DNA of 64,000 bases from Lathyrus oleraceus (Eukaryota > Streptophyta > Magnoliopsida > Fabales > Fabaceae). A program made the position numbers and the translations under genes. This document shows positions 56,320-64,000 of this stretch, piece by piece; within the stretch, counting starts at the first letter, position 1, and each line of letters opens with the position of its first letter. The notes beneath the pieces are model-generated. The model did no database searches, was not told where the DNA came from, and saw only the letters and a list, made by a program, of their open reading frames with translations. The stretch spans positions 4,913,001 to 4,977,000 of the forward strand of contig NC_066579.1 of assembly GCF_024323335.1 (NCBI RefSeq), read 5' to 3'.

Positions 56320-57463
56320 TGTCAAAATCTTGACCTCTTGAAGGAGAGGCCTATATTTTTTCAAGTACTTTCCATTCACCCTTAGGATTCGCCTATCTGG
56401 TGCCAACTCCTCGACCTCGTAGGAGTTATTAGAAAAAACATGCAAAACCTTAAATGGTCCTTCCCAATTAGGGGATCATTTACCCAAAACTCTATCATTT
56501 CTATCCATAGGCAAGATCACTCTCCAAACTAGATCGTCGACCGCAAACATTTTTCCTTTCACCTTTTTATTGTAGGCTCTGGCGACTTTTTCTTTCTGCC
56601 TTCATAGGGAATCCAAGGCTAACATTCTCTCCTCATCTAAGTCGACCAGTTCGTCTGTCATCATGCTCTAATAATCTTCAGAAGGTATTTCATATTGCCT
56701 TTTGGTTCTGACTGCCTGAACCTGAATCTCTACTGGCAACACTGCGTCATGCCCATATACTAGTCGAAATGGAGTTATTCCAGTTACTTCTTTTGGTGAC
56801 GTTTGACATGCCCACAAAGCTTGGTCTAACGTCTTATGCCAATTTCTTGGCTTCTTGCCTATATGTTTCTTTATTAGGTTGATGATCACCTTATTGGAAG
56901 CCTCGACTTGGCCATTCGCCTGTGCGTAATAGGGGGTAGAAGTCAGTAACTTGATTCCCATTTCTTTTGCAAAATCTTGCACTTTTCGACCAATGAAGAC
57001 CGACCCCTGGTCGGTTGTGATTGTTTCTGGGATGCCAAACCTTCAGATGATATGACTTTGGACAAAATCTATCACAACCTCTTGGTCTACATTTGTTAAT
57101 GCCACGGCTTCGACCCATTTTGTGAAATAGTCTATACCGACCAAAACATACCTTTGTTGTTTCGACGAGGCTGGTTATATTTCTCCAATAACATCCAGTG
57201 CCCACCCTCGAAAAGGCCAGGGCTTCACAATTGCATGTAACTCGCTTGCAAGCACATGTTGTATGCCCCCATGCAATTGGCATTCCTGACAGCTTTTAGA
57301 AAATTCAATGCAATCTTTCAACATTGAAGGCCAATAAACTCCTGAGCGCATCAAGAGCCATTTCATCTTCAAACCTGCTTGACGTGCCCCACACGCTCCA
57401 CTATGTACGCTAGACAAAACCACATATGCCTCGCTTTCTCCCAGGCATTTTAGTAACACTCAT
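56320..57463 (-). pseudogene. pol: Integrase, Tat-type (many stops)
   Basis: Minus-strand pieces in one frame: zinc-finger region with SVHSGACGARQ and SCQECQLHG, core with GWALDVIGEI, ITTDQGSVFIG and YYAQANGQVEASNK supplying D, D and E, and GITPFRLVYGHDAVLPVEIQ. The second zinc-finger position is Arg (GARQ) where the family usually has His. Stops at 57460-57462, 57175-57177, 57043-57045 and 56668-56670. Beyond 56668 degenerate C-terminal sequence can still be followed to about 56320. Confidence 0.8.
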
Positions 57464-58110
57464 TCAACTGTCTTTTTGAATAATTCATCATTCACCAAGA
57501 TGTAGCTAAGGGCCCTATATTTTATCTTTCGATTTGTCGACCCTACAGGATTGCGTAAATAATCGACTAGCGGTTTATGCTAATCACTTTCCCCCTCGTC
57601 GTCGACGCTCAGAATTTTAAAATGATACTTATCTACAGCTCCCAACTTCATAATCGACAAATCTGATGGTGATAACAATGTCGCTCGTACTTTCTCTCTT
57701 ACTTGGACCTCTTCATCCTGGTCTTTTGACGCTTTGTACCTTGAAGCCTCCTACGCCAAATCATTTGCTCTCTGGTTCTCTTTCTGTGGTATGTGCTGGA
57801 GGTTGACTTGCTCAAACCTCTTGAGTAATATGATGGTAACCACAAAATACATGATTAAATTTTCTTTAACACACCTGTATTCTTTCGATGCTTGCTTAAT
57901 TACTAACTCTGAGTCTCCCATAATTTTGACATTCCTTGCCCCCAATTCTAGCAGTAGTTCAAGTCCTGTAATCAGCGACTCATATTCTGCTTCATTATTT
58001 GTGCATACCCCTTAAATTTTGTATTTGAACTCTGCTGGAATTCCATCTGGAGAAATTATGACTCCTCCTATCCCAGATCCATGCTTATGTCTTGAACCGT
58101 CGAAGAATAA
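57464..58110 (-). pseudogene. pol: Second (archaeal-type) RNase H of Tat element
   Basis: Tat elements carry an extra RNase H after the normal one. Here PWRLFFDGSRHKHGSGIGGV gives the first Asp. After a TAA (58012-58014) TNNEAEYESL, MGDSELVIKQ and QKENQRANDLA supply the remaining acidic motifs. Stops at 57751-57753 and 57580-57582 break the frame. A dual RNase H is a lineage mark of Tat/Ogre. Confidence 0.82.
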
Positions 58111-58863
58111 CCTCCATGGCGCTAGGTCTACATGATTTTGCGCCATTTCGACCATTGAATGGTCGATAAGGAAACCTGTCACTACCTTCCCTTTCATTGC
58201 TTTCAAGGGTACGTATGTCAGAGAGTATTCTGTTAACGCCAAATCCCATTTCCCAATTTGACTATACAAAATTGGTTTAGACAACATGTGCTTAATAATA
58301 TCAAAATGGGAAGATACGTACACATCAACAGGCTTAATATATTGCCTTAGTTTCATACAAGAGAAATACAGGCATAGACATAGTTTTTCTATATCACTAT
58401 ACCTAGTTTCAGGGTCATTAAGCATTCGACTAAGGTAATACACAGGTCTTTCGACACATTTTTCATCCTCTTGGACTAACATACTTCCTATAGTCGATTC
58501 TGAGGCTGCAATATACAATCTCATTGGCCTATTCCTAACATGAGGGGCCAGTACTGGAGGCCTAGTCAAATACTCTTTGATTTTGTCAAAAGCCTCTTGG
58601 TGCTCTTCTTGCCACTTAAAATCCTCATTCTTCAGTCGAAGTAGTGGGGAAAAAGCTTTTGTTTTGCCATTTAAATTTGATATAAATCTTCTAAGAAAAT
58701 TTATTTTGCCCAGCAAAGATTGTAGTTCCTTTTTGGTCAACGGGGGCTTGACGTCCATAATGGCTTTTGTTTTGCTTTGGTTTACTTCAATACCCTTTTT
58801 ATGCACCACAAAGCCAAGGAAGTCGCCTGCCTGCACACAAAAAGCACACTTTAATGGATTCAT
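58111..58863 (-). pseudogene. pol: RT connection and first RNase H, Tat-type
   Basis: Frame from 58863: MNPLKCAFCVQAGDFLGFVV, LLGKINFLRRFISNLNGKT (connection), then RNase H-like RLYIAASESTIGSMLVQED and EKLCLCLYFSCMKLRQY. It is joined to RT upstream by a one-base frameshift at 58860-58863, where a stop TGA overlaps ATGA. The first catalytic Asp of this RNase H is not obvious (ASES), as is often seen when the second domain takes over; that reading is inference. Confidence 0.8.
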
Positions 58864-59975
58864 TTTAATCCATATTTCCTCATTCTTAGAAAGGCCTTAC
58901 GAAGATGTTCGACGTGAGTATGTCGACCATTTGATTTTATCATAATATCATCAATGTATGCTTGCTTGAAATCTTCAATAAAATCATGGAACATTGAGTT
59001 CATTACCCTCTGATATGTCGCTCCGGCATTTTTCAAGCCAAATGGCATGACAACCCACTCATACGTCCCCAAGGCTCCTGGGCATCGAAACGCCGTCTTC
59101 GGCACGTCTTCTTCTGCAATAAAAATTTGGTTATATCCAGCATACCTATCTAACATACTTAGATACTCGAAACCAGCGGCCAAATCGACCAGCATTTCCG
59201 CCACGGGCTTGGCATACTCATCTTTGGGGGTGGCAACATTTAGATCTCTAAAATCAATACATACTCTTAAAGACCCATTTTTCTTGATGACTGGCACAAT
59301 ATTGGCCAACCATTTGACATACCTTGCAGTTTGTATAAACTTGCTTTTCAGGAGTCTCTCTACTTCTGCTTTTATCTTTGCCATGATCTCTGGGACGAAA
59401 CGAATGGGCGTCTGCTTTACTGGCTTTCTTCCAGTTTTTATTGGCAGCTTTAGCTCGACCAAATCCCTACTTAAACCAGGAATTTCGTTATAATCCCAAG
59501 CAAAACAATCTCTAAATTCTTTAAGTATGGATATTACCTCAGACTTTAGTTCTTTGTCGATGTTGGCGCTGATGTATGTTGGCCTCTTTTCGCCATTTTC
59601 GCCAAGGTTGACTTCTTCCAAGGGGTCTCTTGGTTGGATTTTCTCTGGTGCCTTTGGGTCTTTTTCAAACCCTAAGGGTTCATCGTCATAAATACAGTCC
59701 AACCGCTGCATGTTGACGTTTCCTTTAGCCAAAACTGGCTTATCTGTGGGCTCTGGCCCAATAACCATATAACCCTCTTCATTTAACACATAGGCTTCGA
59801 CAACCATGTTTTCTTCAGCCTCTAGAGCCGACTTTATTTTGTTCTCGGTAACGTATGTCAAAATCTTTCTTAGAGCTTCTAGCTCAGTCATCATCAGTGA
59901 CATCTCCCCAGCCTGTCGGTTGGATACCTGTATAGGATGGATCATCCAGACGTTCCACATCCCAAATGAAGCCAT
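58860..59975 (-). pseudogene. pol: Reverse transcriptase, Tat-type
   Basis: Intact 371-codon stretch: FAWDYNEIPGLSRDLVEL, PIRFVPEIMAKIKAEVERLL, NIVPVIKKNGSLRVCIDFRD, FRCPGALGTYEWVVMPFGLK and the catalytic YIDDIMIKSN. It ends at 58860 through a one-base deletion. The upstream join to protease is also out of frame (between 60211 and 59975). Confidence 0.87.
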
Positions 59976-60210
59976 GAGTCTCGTGTAAAGTTAGCGAAAC
60001 AAAAGCCTCACTCAGATTAGCATATACATCCTCAGCTGGAAAACAAGGAGAAATGTTGGCCAGCTTTCTCTAGAATTCCTTCTTGCCGGCGTTATTTACG
60101 TCAGCCATGAAGTACCCTTGGTCGACTTTGATATTTTCGACCACTCCATCTTCTCTCCAAATCACCAACCTTTGGTGAGCTGAAGATGGTACAGCTCTGA
60201 CACCATGGAG

Positions 60211-61140
60211 TCATTCTCTGCCAAATAACAAGTTGTAACTTGGCTTAGCATCTATCACCATAAACAATGTCAGTCTAGTTATTGAACCTGCCGTGATGTT
60301 CACCATAATCACACCCATGGTGCTTTTCGTTTTTCCCCCGTAGGCAGACAAAACCACGTTGTTGGATCTGATGTCAGTATCATATTTGCCAATCTTCCTC
60401 AAAATATGGTGCGGCATAATGTTGACAGTGGCGCCACAATCGACCAAGACTCTGTTGATAGTCACGCCTTCCACTTTGGCCCTTATCAGCAATGGTTTCA
60501 AATGATTTTTCATAGTCATCGTGGGTCTTTCGAAAACTGCTTCTTGGCTTTCAGCAGAGCCATCGTTTAGCACAAAATAGCATCTTGGCTGGTGCAAATC
60601 CATTTCTTCAGCGTCAGCATCGTCTACCGACTCCTCCACTTCAGTCACACAATTATACTCTTGTGGTAGAATTGACACCACGTTGATCAGGATATCCAGA
60701 CTTGCCTCAGACTCTGAATTGAAGTCATCAGTAACTTCATCAGAACATTTCTCAGTTGGTCGACAGACATACTCTCTGATCCGTTCTTTTGCTGCTGTGT
60801 CGACCTTCACAACAACCTTCTTCCCAGTATTCGCCCCACTGGCCAGGCCTCTTCCAGCTATTCCTCTAGCAGCCTCTCTTTCGGTCTGCTTACGCCTCTG
60901 AAAGCGTCTCCATTGAGTCCTCGACATGGGGTTCTTCCCCAAATAATTTTCAGAGACATGAGTCCTTTTCTCAGACTTAAACTCACGCCTGTAATTAATT
61001 GCTAGACCTCCTCTAGCAGCAGCAACAACCCCTTGTGGGGTGTCTTGTTTTCCTTGAGGCTTGACCCAAGTGCCTTTAGGGGCACTTGCCGACGGTACAA
61101 AGCTCTTAGGCCTCGCTTGGGTATTTTCCACAGCCTTTTT
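60211..61140 (-). pseudogene. pro: Aspartic protease region, Tat-type
   Basis: In the frame of gag, after a TAA at 61141-61143. Contains a basic stretch MSRTQWRRFQRRKQ and the retropepsin-like core VLVDCGATVNIMP (D-x-G-A active site), VVLSAYGGKTK and PSYNLLFGRE. It ends in TGA (60211-60213) where the family commonly has Trp (GREW). It would cleave the polyprotein. Confidence 0.8.
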
Positions 61141-61599
61141 TTAGCCTCTTTCATTCTGGTACTCTCTGGTCGGCCCGTTTCTTTTGCTTTTACCCAATTG
61201 CAGCTTCTGGAAATTTTCTGCGGCTATTTTGTCGGTGGCAGCACCACATCTAGGGCACAGGCAAACTTGTGAACCCTTGTTCTTGCAGCGATACAAGAAA
61301 TCTACCAAGTCTTCATCAGCCCTTGGGTAAACTTCAACTATATCAACATCTGGGCTTTCACCAGTTTGCTCCAGCATGTTGGCCTTCTCGTATTCGGTGA
61401 TCTCGACCATATTGATCTCGACTGGCTCCACGAATAAGGCTTCCTCCTGGTGGAGATGATCTGCGTCGATCTTCATTCTGCGGCCAGCAAATTTCAGCCT
61501 GCCTTCTTGAATCGCTTTCTGAACCAGATCCCTGAAAAGGTAACAATTAGAGGTATTATGACCAAGATAGTTATGATACTTACAAAAATCTCTTTTCTA
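61141..61599 (-). pseudogene. gag: Gag C-terminal zinc-knuckle region, Tat-type
   Basis: Continues gag's frame beyond the TAG at 61597-61599. The knuckle-like CKYHNYLGHNTSNC (C-x2-H-x4-H-x4-C) is followed by FAGRRMKIDADHL and a second Cys cluster CLCPRCGA. It ends at TAA 61141-61143. Confidence 0.75.
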
Positions 61600-62601
61600 T
61601 CTTTGTTCTAACGGTGGTATTTTAGTACCAGGTGGTACCACCATTTGACCATTTTTGACCAACAGATCAAAAATTTCCTCACACTTTGTTACATCAAAAG
61701 TATAAGTTTTCGAAGGGAATTTTGGATTGTTTTCGACAGGATTTTTTCCCTGCGCAGGAAGTAATGATCGACACTCGTAAGGAGATCCTGGCTTTAACTC
61801 AGCCATGCCAATTTCTAATTCGGTCGATGAAGCATAATCAACCTCATATATTGGGTCTGTTGCGTCGTAGTCGACAAACGCTACTTTTTCTTTCTTAGAC
61901 TTATTGTGTCTAACTTTTTCTAACCTTAGCCGTTCGAGGTGTCGAACTCTATCGGCCAATTGTGACATACTTTTCACAAAAGTTTGGTCTATTTTCTTCC
62001 TAATGGAATAATCTAAACCCCCTGCGGCCATCTGAACAAGTTCATGTTCTGGCACTTGCGTAAAACACTTAGCCTTTAATGATCTAAGTCGATTCAGATA
62101 ATCGTCGATGCTCTCAACAAACCTTCTCTTGATACTAGACAATTCTGCCAAACTAATTTTGGAGTGTCCTTCATAAAACTGTTCATGGAACTTCTTTTCT
62201 AATTTGGCCCACGAATCGATTGAATTTGGGGCCAAAGAAGTAAACCATGTGTAGGCAGCCTTAGTCAGAGAGGAGGGAAAGTTTTTTACTCTCAAACATT
62301 CATTATGAGCTAGATCCCCTGACTCTGTTAGATATCTGGCAACATGCTCTATTATCGATTCACCAGATTCTCCCCCAAATTTAGTATACTTCGGCACTTT
62401 CATTCCCTTGGGTGCCTCGGTTTGGAGAATAAATTCAGCTAACGGGGAGGCGTACAATGGCCTTTGCAATGTGGCACCCATACCATTTCTAGCCATAATC
62501 CTTTCGACAATAGTTGTCAAATTATTTTCCACTGCTAAGTCTTCTTGTCGATGTTGATCGACAATTTGATCAGCATCCTGGTGTCGGTTAACCAGTACCA
62601 T
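61597..62601 (-). pseudogene. gag: Gag core, Tat-type
   Basis: 334-codon frame with the gag core: APKGMKVPKYTKFGGESGES, IEHVARYLTESGDLAHNE, WAKLEKKFHEQFY and GLDYSIRKKIDQTF, then ADRVRHLERL. It is in phase with the frame upstream; only the TAG 62602-62604 separates them. Closely matches the truncated gag at 25895-26393. Confidence 0.85.
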
Positions 62602-63354
62602 CTAGTTACGTCCTACGACTCCTGATTCAACGCCTTGATTTTGAAGGGGTCTAAGGATTTGTCCTTCGTGGACTGTCTCATCTACTTCTGCCCCTATCTC
62701 CATCTGAACAGGAACAGTTTGCCTAATCACTTGTGCCATCTGTCGAGCCGGTGCCCTCAGAAAGTTACACAAGCGTGTCAATTGATTCGCCACCTGCCTA
62801 TTTGTTTCAGCAGATTCTTGTATAACTGGATTAAAAATTGTGCCCATTTGATTGGTTAACATGTTAACCAATTCATGGTTACTATCATCCATTTGTTGTC
62901 TCAGCACCGCTATTGAAGTGTTAGACAACGACATGGTTCTGTTCTGAGTATTATTCCTAATGTTGCCCCCTTGCGCTGATCCTTGCAAGGGTGGATTTGT
63001 GTTTTGGGCGTTGTCTGAAAACAGTGTTGCACTTGATGTCGACTGATATCCTGGCATTAAGGAATACGGCATTCCATAAAGAGGATCTGTGGTGCCAAAG
63101 CGAGGCACATAAGGTCTGAACGTCGTTATCGTTGATCCTGAACCCCCCGGTGGAGGTAGAGGAATTGATGTTCCAACCGTACCCGTGGTCGACATTGTTG
63201 AGGTTGCACTTGTCATCGATGGCAAAATGGTAACCTGTGAGATTACTGTTTCCGTAGTGGATAAAGTTCCTCGTGATACTTCATCTGTATTAGAATCTGA
63301 TATTTTCAAAGTTTCTCGTGGCTTACTATACAGTTTGCCACTTCTAAGTTTCAT
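62602..63354 (-). pseudogene. gag: Gag N-terminal part, Tat-type
   Basis: 250 codons from the ATG at 63354 (MKLRSGKLYSKPRETLKI), 26 nt after the primer-binding site on the minus strand. Thr/Ser-rich first half, then TSIAVLRQQMDDSNHELVNM and RLCNFLRAPARQMAQVIRQT. The first half parallels the gag start of the Tat copy at 25054. Ends at an in-frame TAG. Confidence 0.8.
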
Positions 63355-63379
63355 GCAATTTCACAACTGCGCTAGCACC

Positions 63380-63397
63380 GTCCCACTGGGCGTGCCA
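63380..63397 (-). other. Primer-binding site, Tat-type
   Basis: Minus strand TGGCACGCCCAGTGGGAC, 3 nt after the 5' LTR end. The matching tRNA is not assigned here. Same position and form as 25012-25029. Confidence 0.7.
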
Positions 63398-63400
63398 TTT

Positions 63401-64000
63401 TGTTTACTGTGGAAATTGGTAAACAACCACTGGTCCTCCCTAGGCCTTAAGACTAAGGGTTACTTACTGGATCGACCAGTTGATCCTAAGACGTGTGCTA
63501 TTGCAAGTGTGGCTTATCCAATTCGACGGAATAACTTTGTGAGGAACGGCTCCTTACAAAGTATTGAACAAGCACAGGTTTTTCCACACGGACGGTTTAA
63601 ACGATGTTATAGCCTATGGGTGACTCGTGTCCGACAGCGCTACAACGTTCAAAAGATGTACACGACGAACACGCTTTTGGTGAACTCTATTATCGTAATA
63701 GAATCAGTGTCGACAGCGTAAACGACAACGTAAAGTGATAACTCAAAAGTAAATGAAATTAAAATAAAATGTTCAACGGGAACAATTGAAAAGTAAGGAA
63801 GTTGCATTGAAATAAATGTGGTGATTCACGTACATAGCACTCTTAAAAACTCTTGCTTTCTCGCGTTGGGAATGAGAAGTTTCTTACAAGTGATTTTTAG
63901 TACAACGTGAACACCTCGAGCCCCTCGTGAGATATTCTATTTATACTAAACTAAAGAAACTTCCTACAGGCTAAAACTCCTAAAAACTAGCAGACGTCGT
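63401..64000 (-). mobile_element. 5' LTR of Tat-type element (cut by window end)
   Basis: Matches 50740-51339 with about 18 substitutions. On the minus strand it ends CAGTAAACA at 63401. The upstream ~370 bp of this LTR are beyond the window. The TATAAATA is conserved at 63938-63945. The plus-strand frame 63185-63721 crosses the gag/LTR border and is not a gene. Confidence 0.9.

Overview
The window looks like repeat-rich intergenic DNA of a plant nuclear genome, most likely a legume. The reasons are the AT-rich background, dense nesting of plant LTR retrotransposon lineages (Ty3/gypsy Athila, Tat/Ogre and chromovirus; Ty1/copia SIRE and a second copia lineage), an L1-type LINE, a tRNA-derived SINE and a hAT-like MITE. 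The legume assignment is inference from the style of the Ogre-like and SIRE-like sequences. I see no ordinary single-copy host gene. The only gene with a host-like architecture (own TATA box, several short introns) sits antisense inside a Tat element.

Layout, left to right. 1-1604: 3' end and 3' LTR of a plus-strand Ty3/gypsy element inserted into an Athila copy. 1605-11137: a 179-bp remnant of one Athila copy fused to a truncated LTR, then an Athila element (gag, pol with deletion, 3' LTR 9473-11137). 11138-16590: minus-strand SIRE-type copia element (5' LTR, gag, protease, RNase H relic, envelope-like ORF) cut by the Athila insertion. 16591-20467: tandem pair of ~1.9-kb Ogre-like LTR sequences. 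20468-22833: minus-strand Tat pol relic carrying a 552-bp hAT MITE. 22834-24370: chromovirus 3' LTR and 3' pol, minus strand. 24371-26393: Tat 5' LTR and gag, plus strand, interrupted by a plus-strand SIRE element (26394-31894).

At 31681-41409 lies a head-to-tail array of six ~1622-bp units. Each unit fuses a piece of the SIRE RNase H (plus strand) to the integrase-to-gag part of another copia element (minus strand) that itself contains a SINE with target-site duplication. Unit 1 keeps the native left junction and unit 6 the native right junction. It looks like a young satellite made from nested retroelement debris.

41410-50739 holds the rest of that second copia element, a GC-rich island, a second chromovirus LTR, a minus-strand LINE split by a solo LTR, AT-rich DNA, microsatellites and a partial SIRE-like LTR. 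50740 to the window end is a nearly full-length Tat element on the minus strand (3' LTR 50740-51712, 5' LTR from 63401), with dual RNase H domains. Between its integrase and 3' LTR it carries a plus-strand gene (52163-56159) with a plant mobile domain, at least six GT-AG introns, a Ser/Pro-rich middle and a coiled-coil tail. Sense-strand retrotransposition would not splice these introns, which explains how an intron-bearing passenger can persist. All gag-pol reading frames here are broken by stops or frameshifts, so no element is autonomous as it stands.
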